64,000 bases of DNA, from assembly GCF_965638725.1 (NCBI RefSeq), contig NC_134949.1, positions 54,712,151-54,776,150 on the forward strand. The letters run 5' to 3'. Shown here one piece after another: positions 35,001 through 46,200 of the stretch. Under the pieces are notes generated by a model. It had not been told where the DNA came from. It saw only the letters and a program-made list of their open reading frames with translations, and ran no database searches. Every line of letters starts with the position of its first letter. Position 1 is the first letter of the stretch. The DNA comes from Aptenodytes patagonicus (Eukaryota; Chordata; Aves; Sphenisciformes; Spheniscidae). Made by a program: the position numbers and the translations under genes.

Positions 35001-35768
35001 AGAATTTCCAGGTGCGCTCACTCCCTTTCCCAGGAGGGACTCAGCCGCTGCAACAATTACAGGCACTTAGCAATTCCTTGGCTAGGGTAAATGCCTGTGA
35101 CTGACTAGTAATTGCTAGCTAAAGCTTATTGCCCCACTCTGCAGTATCTGGGCAGTTAACATCCAGCCTTGCTTTCCTAGCACTGTATGACCCCCCCTTT
35201 GAACAGTTCTTGGATGCCCCATGGCTTGTGAAAACCTGTCTTGGTATACTTGATTCCTGTGGAAAGCAGTGGAGAAGACTGCTTATCTGGAAGCTGTTGC
35301 AGAAAGACGGGTATTGCCTAGAAGCTCGTTAGTGAATTTTTGTAAAGAGCTTTGGAGCTAGAAGGGTTTAAGTGCAAGGGATCTGTATGTTGTGCTGGGC
35401 CTGCTGGGATTTGAGAAGTGGGTGTGAGGCCCACAAGGTAGTGCTGTGCTCAGAACACCTGCTGTTTTAAACACAACGATCTTATTTTTGCTGTTGCAGG
35501 AACACAGGAGGAGCGGGGCCTCCTGGCATGGAAGAACAGCCACAAGGGAGAGGCAGACAACTCTCAGCTCATTTCCAAGGTCTATGATCTTCCGTTTGGC
35601 ATAGGCACCAAATACTGCACTGTCTCTTGGTTTCAGTATCTCCCCACTTGCCCCAAAAGATTACCTGGTGGCAAGAGAATGGACAAACTGAAGGCTGCTG
35701 GACAGGAAAGCAGTGTTAAAGCAAGCTCAGAAAGAGACTCTGAGATAGGTGCTGATACAAGGATATAA
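14023..35768 (+). CDS. SLC23A4: SLC23A4 / SNBT1-like sodium-dependent nucleobase transporter
   Basis: Twelve coding exons with GT-AG boundaries join in phase to 624 codons plus TAA. Exons: 14023-14076, 17668-17817, 19168-19325, 23099-23258, 24592-24773, 28199-28319, 28653-28809, 29008-29261, 32518-32682, 33045-33153, 34227-34322, 35500-35768. The protein is a NAT/NCS2 (SLC23) membrane carrier. Near the N-terminus is [20 protein letters not shown]. An extracellular loop has two sequons (QNATLVNAS). [19 protein letters not shown] lies at 353-371, with the substrate-site Glu353. The NAT signature [10 protein letters not shown] lies at 403-412. SVCT1 (SLC23A1) has Pro-Asn at the signature start; nucleobase carriers have Glu or Gln, so this should move uracil/thymine/hypoxanthine-type bases with Na+ across the gut epithelium. 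Family membership is certain; SLC23A4 over SLC23A1/2 rests on the motif and on synteny with STRA8/WDR91. No frameshift or stop was seen. Confidence 0.88.
15268..15600 (-). mobile_element. CR1 LINE 3' fragment in SLC23A4 intron 1
   Basis: Diagnostic CR1 tail in reverse orientation: CATCACAGACTGGCTGAGG, then TTGGAAGGGACCTCTGGAGG, then CTCCACAACCTCCCTGGGCA. Diverged, 5'-truncated; the right edge is approximate. Confidence 0.85.
16524..16660. repeat. Degenerate (GT)n microsatellite tract
   Basis: Several short runs of GTGTGT interrupted by CATGCA and GCGCG, in SLC23A4 intron 1. Confidence 0.85.
17668..17817 (+). CDS. SLC23A4: SLC23A4 coding exon 2
   Basis: Acceptor TTTGCCAG, donor GTGCGA. Encodes the N-terminal tail and the start of TM1 ([20 protein letters not shown]), the most conserved N-terminal segment in SLC23. 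Confidence 0.9.
19168..19325 (+). CDS. SLC23A4: SLC23A4 coding exon 3
   Basis: Acceptor CTCCTAG, donor GTAGGC. Encodes [20 protein letters not shown] and on to LLQVLFGVR (TM1-TM3). Ends in phase 2. Confidence 0.93.
19326..23098. other. SLC23A4 intron 3
   Basis: 3.8 kb with no recognised repeat or additional exon. Confidence 0.5.
23099..23258 (+). CDS. SLC23A4: SLC23A4 coding exon 4
   Basis: Acceptor CCTTCCAG, donor GTATAT. Encodes [18 protein letters not shown], then the glycosylated loop ([15 protein letters not shown]) and WQTRMRE. Confidence 0.93.
24592..24773 (+). CDS. SLC23A4: SLC23A4 coding exon 5
   Basis: Acceptor TTTTCCAG, donor GTAAGT. Encodes [20 protein letters not shown], then [20 protein letters not shown] and HWGIAF. 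Phase 2 end. Confidence 0.93.
24774..28198. other. SLC23A4 intron 5
   Basis: 3.4 kb with no recognised repeat or additional in-phase exon; the 25.5-26.1 kb part is pyrimidine-rich. Confidence 0.5.
28199..28319 (+). CDS. SLC23A4: SLC23A4 coding exon 6
   Basis: Acceptor CTCCTAG, donor GTACGT. Encodes [20 protein letters not shown] and YLFQIFP. Confidence 0.93.
28653..28809 (+). CDS. SLC23A4: SLC23A4 coding exon 7
   Basis: Acceptor ATGGACAG, donor GTACCA. Encodes [18 protein letters not shown], then [14 protein letters not shown]; close to SVCT1's equivalent loop. Confidence 0.93.
29008..29261 (+). CDS. SLC23A4: SLC23A4 coding exon 8 (substrate-site motifs)
   Basis: Acceptor CTTGCAG, donor GTAAGC. 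Carries both substrate-binding segments of the family: [11 protein letters not shown] (TM8) and the NAT signature [10 protein letters not shown]. Confidence 0.95.
29615..29638. repeat. (CTGT)n microsatellite
   Basis: About six tandem CTGT units in SLC23A4 intron 8. Confidence 0.9.
29661..29778. repeat. Polypurine tract: (GGGAAA)n passing into (GGGAA)n
   Basis: An uninterrupted purine strand. About eight hexamer units switch to about thirteen pentamer units, in SLC23A4 intron 8. Confidence 0.95.
32518..32682 (+). CDS. SLC23A4: SLC23A4 coding exon 9
   Basis: Acceptor GCCCCAG, donor GTAACA, 55 codons. Encodes [20 protein letters not shown], then [20 protein letters not shown]. Confidence 0.93.
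33045..33153 (+). CDS. SLC23A4: SLC23A4 coding exon 10
   Basis: Acceptor TGTACAG, donor GTAAGA. Encodes [20 protein letters not shown], then [10 protein letters not shown]. Confidence 0.92.
34227..34322 (+). CDS. SLC23A4: SLC23A4 coding exon 11
   Basis: Acceptor TGCTAG, donor GTAGGA. Encodes [20 protein letters not shown], then FILDNTIP. Confidence 0.92.
35500..35768 (+). CDS. SLC23A4: SLC23A4 coding exon 12 and stop
   Basis: Acceptor TGTTGCAG. Encodes [12 protein letters not shown], then [20 protein letters not shown], then LPTCPKR and a Ser/Lys-rich cytoplasmic tail ending in TAA at 35766-35768. Confidence 0.92.
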
Positions 35769-36882
35769 GCACCTGGTCTGCAGGTGAATTAATCTCAGAA
35801 GCAGAGGTCTGAAAAGCATGTTTGCAGCTCCCATCATTTGAACATGAGCTGGCAGCTGTTAGAGGCTGGAGCAGGAGAACAATAATGTCTTTCTCTTCCC
35901 AGCTCTGCCCCCTGCACCACTGGTGACCTTGAGGGAGTCATTTTTCTCCTCTCTGCTCCTGCCTGCCCACCTCTACGAAGAATATAATCCCTCTTTGGGG
36001 AACACCAAAGCCCAAGAAATGCCTGGGAAAGATGTTCTGTTTCCTTCCTTTCAAGGAGCCTTGGGGACACCAAGGAGCAGCTGTTAGCTGAAGCAGACCT
36101 CTTCCTGTCCCCTGTCCCAGCTGCTCAAGGGGCCACAGGAGAAGGCATCCTTGATGTGGGCCCTGTACCACCCTCAGGCATCCCTTGGTGTGAGGCCAAT
36201 CCCCACCACTTTAAAGATCTGTAATGGCAATGCTCACCTCTCAGCTTGTGGTTTACGCCTCATCCTGGCCAAGGGGAAGGGGTGGGCACCTCCAGGTCAC
36301 GATTCATCTAATTCCATATTCTCACAATTTAAAGTCAGTCAAATGGATGTTGTTGTAAGAGAGGCGTCTTAAGGTTAATGGGATGGATTGTCCTCTGAAC
36401 ATGCCTCTCCCACCTTAGACCGCAGAGGGAATCTAGAGATCTTACTTAGGTTCTTGACCTAACAGAAAAACCCAGCTTCACTGAAATGAATTCCTCCTGG
36501 GGTGCTGGAAGCAGCCTCAGGGGAGCCAGCTTCCCCAGGGCACCAAACCCTACAAAGATGAAGGAATCGTCATCAAAGATGAAGGAGAAAACTCTTCTGC
36601 TCACAATCTGATGCATCCCTGCTACTGCTATGTCCCGAGTCCCCCCCCACCATACCTGTTTGGTCTGGTGTGGTGGTTGTGCGGTGACAACCACTTCTCT
36701 GGAAAACGGTTTGCAGATTCTTGCTCCTTTCCATTATCAGCTGAAACAGCCTTAAACTATATGGCCATATATAATGTGACTGCATGTGGTGCTGGTTGCC
36801 AGTGGTGTGTAATAACATTGTTGCTGTAGCATAAGCTTGTGTTTCCTGCATTGAGATTTATACTTAGATATTTTGGGGGAAA

Positions 36883-36892
36883 AATAAATAAA
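36883..36892 (+). terminator. Candidate poly(A) signal for SLC23A4
   Basis: Two overlapping AATAAA hexamers about 1.1 kb after the stop codon, before the CR1 copy begins. Nearer signals were not obvious. Confidence 0.4.
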
Positions 36893-36951
36893 ATGTACAG
36901 TGTAAGATATTTCTCAGGGTGATTGCCATAGTGACTGGCAGGTAGTATTCA

Positions 36952-37330
36952 AAGAATCACAGAGTAATTCAGTTGGAAGGGACCTCTGGAGGTCATCTGG
37001 GCCAGCCTCTGCTCAGAGCTGGTCCTGTAAGACCAGGTTGCAGAGGACTGTGTCCAGTTGAGCTATGGATGGAGAGCCATAGCGTCTTTGGGCAGCCTGT
37101 TCCAGTGTCTGACCACTCTCACAGTGAAAAGCGTTTTCCCTCATGTCTAACTGGAATTGTCGATGCTTCACCTTGTGTCTGTTGTCTCTTGTGTCACTGT
37201 TCCCTTTTGAGAAAAATCTGGCCCCATCTTCTCTGTACCCTCCATTGGACAGCTGAAGGCCGTGATATGATGCCCCCTTAGCCCTCTTGTCTCAAGACTG
37301 AACAAAACCTGGGTGGTTTCAATGAAAAGC
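36952..37330 (-). mobile_element. CR1 LINE 3' fragment
   Basis: Reverse CR1 tail (AGAATCACAGAGTAATTCAG, then TTGGAAGGGACCTCTGGAGG), then diverged ORF2 C-terminal sequence. Right edge approximate. Confidence 0.85.
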
Positions 37331-39668
37331 CGTTATTCCTCATGCCTATTACAATCCTGTTCTTTAGTTCCATCCTGCAGCTGTAGCGGTATGTGGCTTG
37401 TTTTATCGGTAAGGGATATATCATTTTTTTTGCTTTGGGAATGAATGAAGCCTGAATAGACCAATTGTGTGAGCATTGGCATCCTAAAGGAAGAAACATT
37501 ATGGTATAGTTTGCTGTTATGCACAGGTTAGAGTGCCTCTGCTGAAGATTGTGGTTGTTATGTCTTTGGGAGAAAAAATGATTTGCACATTTAAGCATAT
37601 CTGATCCTGCCTCACCATCACAGATTCTACAGAGATGACTTGTCCCAGGCTTCTCAGCTCTGGTATCTTCTTCATCCTCCACAACCTTGACTATGTCTCT
37701 AAGCTCATTTAGAGCCAGCCTATGCTCCCAGGGGATCTAGCAGACAAACCCATAGTCTTACTCATCGTCACTCTTGAATTTATTTGTGTTGTAGCACATG
37801 TGTGAAAGCGAGTTGTTAGTTTATGTCACCCTGTCCCCGTGTCCTGTACTGACGCTGCCAGGCTGCTGCTGGCCAGACCTGCCACACACTTGGAGGAGTG
37901 ATTTAGATGGGAACAGGATACACAGCTAATGAACGAGGCACACAAGCAACACCAACAGGGCCAAAACCTGCTGTACGACGTAGCCTTCAGATGCTCTATC
38001 TTTCATGTGAGACTTTTTCCTTCGGTGCTATGGTTGGGATCCCTACGTGGAAAAAGCGAGGTGGGAAACACGAATGGGGAACCCTCAGTAATTTTACTGG
38101 CTCTGCGTCAGCTCGCTGGAGGCTGCAGCCATATCTTTTTGCTTCTCCTCATAAGACATGTTAGGATGCTGGCAAGTGCCAGAGGTGTATATTTGCTCTA
38201 GACTTGTTAAAAAAAAAGATATTGGTACAAGTTTCCCATAAAAATCAGTCTTCAATTGGCTTTTTGTTCCCCACCCCAAGGATGGAGAACATTGCTCATC
38301 TGTTATGCCATCCTCCTGCATGCCCAACCTGGTGCTGTGTCTGTGTGTCCCCATCTTGTATTTGGCTTGCAAGCTCCCTGGAGTAGAGCTGGGCATAACT
38401 TTACAGCTCCTGGTACGAGGGGGCCCAAGTCCCCAGTGGAGGCTGATTTGTTACCCCAGCACATCCTATGGCCCAGGAGGAGCACTCAGCTGTGTGTGGG
38501 GTATGCTGGTCTGGGGCAGCTGGGTCTGCTGTTGCTAAGGCTTAGAGGCAGTTTTCAGAAGCTGTTTACGTCCCTATTTCAAGCTCAGGCTCCTAAATGT
38601 CCTTTAAAATTCCCTCTTGGGTGTGTTTGTGATATATTTATAAAATATCCTTTTATTTGCCTCAGGGGGACATTTCCAAATTTTAAAATGAAGTAGGCAG
38701 GGGTTAGGCTGCAGGGCTACCACTCCTCCCAGCTGCATGTGGCCACTTGAGGTTTGGAAACAGCTTTGGCTTTGCACCGCAGTGACACAGCTTCTGTTTA
38801 TTTGCTACTTAATGAAAATAAATGAAAATCAGAGGATCCTCAAGTGTAAAACTGAACACTTGAGGGCTGTTCTGAAATGCCTGGGGAACAGCCAGCTACC
38901 TGTTGACTGTATTACCCTTTGTGCTACTCTTGAGTCTTGAGTGCAGCAAGACTTACTGATTTCAACCAGGTGTGGGATTTACCATGCTTGCAGCTTTGCA
39001 GAGAGGCAGACAGCCAATTGGGAAGTCCAGGCAGATGCTCCTGCTGTTCTGGCCGAGGAAACCTGGGGATGGGTATTTGCTTGCACCTAGATGCACTGGC
39101 TCTAGAACAGCTAATCAGCGGCTCATTTTCACAGCTTTCTCACAAGAAGACATGACCTGGGCAGTAGGACTGCCCTATGTTATGCTCAATGTGTTGTAAA
39201 GTAAGGGGCTGCCACGCTGCAGCACAGCTGTAATGTACTGGGTCCCACTCTGCCCTGTTCAGCTTGGTCTGCCCAAACCCCTGCAACGGCCGCACTTCCA
39301 CTGATGCGTTCATGTTTCCCACTCCTCCCTCCCTGCTGCCTTTCAGCCTCCAACTCCTTCCCACCGCTCTGCCCCAGTAGCCTGCTAGCCTACATTTTCC
39401 AGATTTTTTTAATGAAAAGTTTCCAGCAGACCAACCACTGAGCGCTGCACGATGTGGTATCCGCACACATGTAGCAGTAACGCGCTCAGGAATTAAGGCT
39501 GTTTCCCTGCCAAGGCAGAGCAGACTTCACGCATACCAGGGCAGAACAGCTATTGTCTGTTTAGTGTGGGCTCTGCAGGAGAGGAAACTGCCTTCCCACG
39601 TTACACGCAGGCCTGCACTCTTGTAAACTATGATCATGTGACAGGAGGAGCCAGAGTAATGTGTTCTT

Positions 39669-41085
39669 CATAGAATCACAGAATCATTGAGGTTGGAAAA
39701 GACCTCTAATATCATCGAGTCCAACCATTGACCCAACACCACCATGCCCACTAAACCATGTCCCTAAGTGCCTCATCTACTCGTCTTTTAAATACTTCCA
39801 GGGATGGGGACTCAACCACTTCCCTGGGCAGCCTGTTCCAATGTTTAAGCACTCTTTCAGTAAAGAAATTTTTCCTTACATCCAATCTAAACCTCCCCTG
39901 GAGCAACTTGAGGCCATTTCCTCTCGTCCTATCGCTAGTTACTTGGGAGAAGAGACCAACACCCACCTCGCTACAACCTCCTTTCAGGTAGTTGTAGAGA
40001 GCGATGAGGTCTCCCCTCAGCCTCCTTTTCTCCAGGCTAAACAACCCCAGTTCCCTCAGCCGCTCCTCATAAGACTTGTTCTCCAGACCCCTCACCAGCC
40101 TCGGTGCCCTTCTCTGGACACGCTCCAGCACCTCAATGTCCTTCTTGTAGTGAAGGGCCCAAAACTGAACACAGTATTCGAGGTGCGGCCTCACCAGTGC
40201 CGAGTACAGGGGCACGATCACTTCCCTCCTCCTGCTGGCCACACTATTTCTGATACAGGCCAGGATGCCATTGGCCTTCTTGGCCGCCTGGGCACACTGC
40301 CGGCTCATGTTCAGCCGGCTGTCAACCAACACCCCCAGGTCCTTTTCCGCGGGGCAGCTTTCCAGCCACTCTTCCCCAAGCCTGTAGCACTGCATGGGGT
40401 TGTTGTGGCCGAAGTGCAGGACCCGGCACTTGTTGAACCTCATACAGTTGGCCTCGGCCCATCGATCCAGCCTGTCCAGGTCCCTCTGCAGGGCCTTCCT
40501 ACCCTCGAGCAGATCAACACTCCCGCCCAACTTGGTGTCGTCTGCAAACTTACTGAGGGTGCACTCGATCCCCTCATCCAGATCATTGATAAAGATATTG
40601 AACAAGACCGGCCCCAAAACTGAGCCCTGGGGAACACCGCTCGTGACCGGCTGCCAACTGGATTGAACTCCATTCACCACAACTCTCTGGGCCCGGCCTT
40701 CCAGCCAGTTTTTTACCCAGCACAGAGTACACCTGTCTAAGCCGTGAGTCGCCAGCTTCTCTAGGAGAATGCTGTGGAAAACGGTGTCAATGGCCTTACT
40801 GAAGTCCAGGTAGACCACATCCACAGCCTTTCCCTCATCCACTAGGCAGGTGACCTGGTCATAGAAGGAGATCAGGTTGGTCAAGCAGGACCTGCCTCTC
40901 ATGAACCCGTGCTGGCTGGGCCTGATCCCCTGGTTGTCCCGCTCATGCCTTGTGAGCGCCCTCAAGATGAACTGCTCCATAATCTTCCCCGGCACCGAGG
41001 TCAGGCTGACAGGCCTGTAGTTCCCTAGATCCTCCTTCCGGCCCTTCTTGTAGATGGGCGTCACATTGGTAAGCCTATCTTCTCC
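39669..41085 (-). mobile_element. CR1 LINE, 5'-truncated, with long open reverse-transcriptase frame
   Basis: The element runs leftward. Its 3' end carries two CR1-type octamers (ATTCTGTG, ATTCTATG on the minus strand) at 39669-39690. The minus strand stays open for 437 codons (41064 to 39751). It covers the RT from [20 protein letters not shown] through [15 protein letters not shown] and the catalytic FADDTKLGG box to the C-terminal [19 protein letters not shown]. The endonuclease and the N-terminal RT part are missing, so it cannot be autonomous. The absence of stops suggests a fairly recent insertion. Confidence 0.95.
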
Positions 41086-43135
41086 TTAAGTCCTAACACC
41101 TCCCACAAAGCCTGCTACCATTTGGAGGAGTTATTATTTTCACATTACCTGAACATACCTGTTGTTTCACAATAATATTCAGGCCAGTCTTAACCTAAAA
41201 TTCCCCTGGTGAAGCATCAGAAGCTCTCACGTGTGATGATCAAGGGAATGCATCTACATAGTGTATGGTGTCCATTTAAAACTGTCTCCTCTGGTAGGTG
41301 GCAGGCTGAAATTAATTTGAAAATGAAATATTCCACTGTTTAACTTCTGTCCTGGACTGGCCTTCAAAAGGGATGAAAGGCTAATAAGAAAAGGTTGTTA
41401 ACCCTTGAACATTATCTACTCACATGGCTGTCCTACGGCACATGCCAGTATTGCCACGTTTGACCTCAGCTGATGCAGTAATTAAGATGGACGTGGTGAA
41501 AGAATCATTAATGTAACAAATCTGACCAAATGTTGTGTGGCAAATGGAACTGGAGATGACAGAAGTCTGTACGATTTCTACAGCTAAAAGCTTGTAGAAA
41601 AAGTATCCTCAATACTGAGAAAAACTAACCTATTTCCCCCCAAAACTACAGAAAGATAAGAAAACGCAGGCAGAACACTTAATGTAAACACTTATTGCTG
41701 TAGGTACATATATGTGTCTTGTACTAGCTAAAGGAAAGAATGATTTGACCTTGGATCCCCTGCAAAGTCTGTACATGTATTTCAACCAGCACGTGTCCCA
41801 AAACCCAGACTGCCCAGGGGCTGTACATGCTTGGCATTTTGGAATGAGAGGGTGAGGAGGAAGAGGGAGAGCCAGCATTGCCTATAGCCTCAGAGCAATG
41901 ATAGGCTGTACACATGAAGCACACTAGAAAGGCCAGGGAAAGGCAAGGCTGCACCCTGGAAAACTCAGAGGGGCTCTTAAACCCAAACAGGATCTGCAAT
42001 TAGGACCTCCCACCCCGACTTCCAAACACAGCAGCCTGGCAAACATCCACCTGGGAATGCTACCAGAGCCTCAACTGCAGGGACAGAAGGTGCTCTGGAG
42101 GAATTATTCTCCCCTTGTACTTCAGTACTAGTCTCCACATTTGTTTGCTTGAATACAGCTCCATGTATCATGATGTTATGCACCAAGGCAGTGTTGGGCC
42201 ACAGCACAGCCCTCTTGGATTCATCCTAAAAGCCTGGCTGCTGAAGACCGATAAATACCTGGGCATGCCAGCTTTAGTTTAGATTTTAAAATAAAGCTTT
42301 TAGCCTTTCTGTTTGTGATGGCTGTTAGCATGACCTCAGCATAACCACTGTCAGAACACAATTTGTCCAAGTCTGCAGAGAGCCTCTAATGATAGCTCTG
42401 AGATGTGAAGAATTTTATCCATCTTCACAGCATTTTTAATTCCGAGACACTATCTGAGCAGCACTACTCATCAAAGAATGAGATGTGGCAGAAGAGCACA
42501 GGGCTGATCACTCAGCTTTACACACTTTGCAAAATAAATAATCCAAAGTGTGTTATTGTGCCTGCACTTCTCTGGGTGATTTGGGAGTGGGTGGCCACTG
42601 CTGCTGTTCTCATAAAGAGATGGAAGAGTCTCATTTCACTCTCTGTGAGGAAATCCCTCTTCCCTTATCAGCCCAAGCTGAAAAATTGCACCAGGTAAGT
42701 AATCACTGCCAGGGTGCAGGCCACTTTGTGATTTTTGCGGGTTGTAGTTTGAGACCTGTATCCTATGGGGGTGTGCAGGCTGTTGCTGATGTGACCCCTC
42801 TGCAGCTCTTCCACAGCTTATGCTAGGCAAGGTCACTTAACTGTACCTGCCTCAGTTTACTTGTGAAGTGAGGTTAAACATTAAAAAGCAATAGACAAAA
42901 GTATTTCTTAAGATTTTATAAATATCTAAAACCTGGAACTTTTAAAGGTATAAATTACTCAACTGATATCAAGAAGCACTGATGAGGGAATGGGAAGTCA
43001 ACAGTAACAAACCACTTTAACACAGTGTCTCCACACTCTGCTCAGAGAGGTGCTTCACTGAAAGAGGTGCTGTCTCTTCACATGCCTGGTGTACCCAGCA
43101 ATGCTTGGCAAAACATTAGCAAACAGAGATACTGT

Positions 43136-43210
43136 TTAGAAATCTTCATCATCGAAGGTCTCAGTGCACCTCAGCATCACAGTCTCATAATCGAACTGAA
43201 GATCTTCTTC
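43136..43210 (-). CDS. STRA8: STRA8 last coding exon
   Basis: Acceptor GGCTTTCAG. 24 codons ending MLRCTETFDDEDF, then TAA at 43138-43136. Contains the LxCxE motif LRCTE in an acidic context. Confidence 0.92.
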   Translation of the reverse strand, partial: EEDLQFDYETVMLRCTETFDDEDF

Positions 43211-46200
43211 CTGAAAGCCCCCCCAAAGCCAAGCAGGATTAAAAACCACAGGAGTTGACTGCGTTTCAAATATACAGTGGGTTGGTCAAGTGCTGACATG
43301 TGCCAGCTAATGCGCCATAAGCCTTCCTTCCTCTCTGAATCGGCAACCAGCACTTGTCAAGTGGCTGAGGTGCCTGATGAAGAACGGCTCAAATTTTCAA
43401 CCGATTTCTTTCTAAAATCACAGGGCTCCAGCCCGTGTCTTTAACGTAATTTAGACAGCTGTTACTGACTGTGGTAGCAAGTGGGTCACATGACAGGCTC
43501 TGAAGGTATGAGAGCTTCCTTGAGCCCTTAACTTCCACTGACTTCAGGCTTTGCTGCTCTTTTAGCAACAGAAGGAAATCGTCTCTTTCACCAGCTTACA
43601 GAGAATAAGTGGCTCTTGAGAAATCAAAGTCTAGGAGATGAAAGTGTTCATGCCTGCAGTCCATCTAGTCCACCTTCTGCATTGACGCAAGACTCTTTAG
43701 GGCAAGACTGCTTTTAAAAATAGGTGCTGTTTAAAAAATGTATAGCTTAAGGAGCACTAAATCCTACTTGCTTGTCAAGTGACTCATCTAAACTCCATAA
43801 TTTTTAAAGAAAGTGTGCTTTTGAAGATGCAAAGGTGCTCAGTGCTATTTAGAAAAAAAACACTGACTTTTACTTAGATATTGTAAAAACCTTTGGGCCT
43901 CAATCTAAATTAATTCTTTACTGCCTTTGCTGCTAAGCATCTCTTATGATGTGACCTTAAGACAACAGCTCTTGAAAAATTACAAAATTGCTTAACTAAT
44001 CTCATGCTCAGAAATATTTTTCTACCATGTACCATGGAAGCATGCTCCTGTTCTCATTTTTGGGTCATTGTCATTTTAAGAGCCCTCCCTTTCCTTGTCC
44101 AAATGATTTCCTCCCTCCTCTTGTGTGAGGCTTTCTCAAGCATTTTATACCAGTGGGGTCCATGCCCTTGGCCGCCTCGAGAGCCAGGGCAGCAGCTCAA
44201 GAGGAGCTGCACTCACTGGATCTGTGACGACGAAATGGTAAATGTACACAATCCAACAATAGTACTTTGTACCTGGACAGTTAACCAGAAATGGTATAAC
44301 ATAGCACTGGCATGTAATGACCAGCAATAAAACCCATCACCTCATCAGCTCTGCAGATGAAAGGAAAGGAGACCATAGGCTGCCTTTCATATTTCAGCCG
44401 GGTGCACATCGCATGCCTCGCCTTGGTACTGTACCTGCTACCCACCTCTGAATCTTCTACAAAGTGTGTGTACAGTGCACCAGGACATCACTTTATCCTT
44501 GGGATAATTTATCCCAGCACTGCCGTGCTGGTTTTGGCTGGGGTAGAGTTAATTTTCTTCATAGTAGCTAGTATGGGGCTATGTTTTGGATTTGTGCTGA
44601 AAACAGTGTTGATAACACAGGGATGTTTTCGTTACTGCTGAGCAGTGCTCACACAGAGTCAAGGCCTTTTCTGCTTCTCACCCCACCCCACCAGCGAGCA
44701 GGCTGGGGGTGCATAAGAAGTTGGGAGGGGACACAGCTGGGACAGCTGACCCCAGCTGACCAAAGGGATATTCCATACCATATGACGTCATGCTCAGCAT
44801 ATAAAGCTGGGGGAAGAAGAAGGAAGGGGGGAACGTTCGGAGTGATGGCGTTTGTCTTCCCAAGTAACCGTTATGCGTGATGGAGCCCTGCTTTCCTGGA
44901 GATGGCTGAACACCTGCCTGCCGATGGGAAGTAGTGAATGAATTCCTTGTTTTGCTTTGCCTGTGTGTGTGGCTTTTGCTTTACCCATTAAATTGTCTTT
45001 ATCTCAATCCATGAGTTTTCTCACTTTTACCCTTCCGATTCTCTCCCCCATCCCACCATGGGAGGGAGTGAGCGAGCGCCTGTGTGGTGCATAGCTGCTG
45101 GCTGGGGTTAAACCACGACAACTGCCCAAACTCCTGGGCTAGTGTAGCACCGGCACAGGTACTCCATCAAGGGAAGGGGAATGGTCTGCAGGGGTTCAGT
45201 CACACCCATAAGGTAAGCAGAAAGGGCTCCTTTCCCTGTCAAGTCCAGGAGTCTCCGATGCTCTGAGTAGCCCAATTCCTGGAGTAAGGTATGTAGCCTA
45301 TACTGAGGTCTCTGCTGCCTGAGTTGGTGTGTTTCAAGCTAGCTGGAACGTCTCCTGTCCCCACTCTGCAACCACTTCCATAACTGCCTCAATCTGTTTG
45401 CTTTGAGATGGAGCTGAATTTCTGCTCTCAAAACAAAAAATTCTTGTCAGTCTTTTTTTTTTTTTCCTCTTGGCAGGACTCTCTAGATGTGCTGTACTGC
45501 AGTTATCTAAACCAAAACAGACTGTGACCTTCACATTATTAGTACTCTCTAGCCTGGGTGATTTCTGCTCAAACTCCCTTTTTATTGTCTTATCACAGAC
45601 AATTCAAAGTTCCTGCATAAAAGAAGTGTGCACAGCCTTTTATTTCCTTTTGGATCCACAGAGCTCAGTCAAGTGCCAGTTTGCAGTACTTCAGCTTCTT
45701 TTGCTGCCTGTCTTCCCATCATTCCCATTCTCCTAGTCTTATTTCAAATGTCTCTCTTTAAAGCTTGAAAGAAGCACCACTTCTTCTCATACCACCTCAT
45801 CTGGGAGCTGTGAGATGGACCTAGGCTCACATATAACAATGCAGCACCAAGCAGAAGGACAAAATGGGACCACCTAATGCTGCCAGGCGTGACATTCACA
45901 AAAGAAATTTAAAACCATAAAATACCGTATCTTGCCTAAAGCTTTTCTTTCTTTTCTAGGCATGCTCAGTTCATGGTCAGTTACATAAACACAGGAAGAG
46001 CTCTGCTCTTATGCAGAACATAGCTATTTGCAGACCAAAGGGCTGTGTAGATCAGTGCCTGATCTCTGACAATGGCCAGCAGTGGATGTTTAGACAAAAA
46101 GTGCAAGAATTGTGCATGCAGTGTGCTCTGTTCCACAATATATGCTCCCACATTATGGCAAACTGCTGTGAGGGCCTTCTGAGCTGGAAATCGTATCTGG

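Larger units (their letters stand above)
35769..43135. other. Intergenic region between tail-to-tail SLC23A4 and STRA8
   Basis: Contains the SLC23A4 3'UTR, two CR1 insertions, and probably the STRA8 3'UTR. No other gene was recognised. Confidence 0.6.

Noticed and set aside
39841-40623. 260-codon plus-strand frame
   Set aside because: Antisense of the CR1 reverse transcriptase, whose coding frame is on the minus strand.
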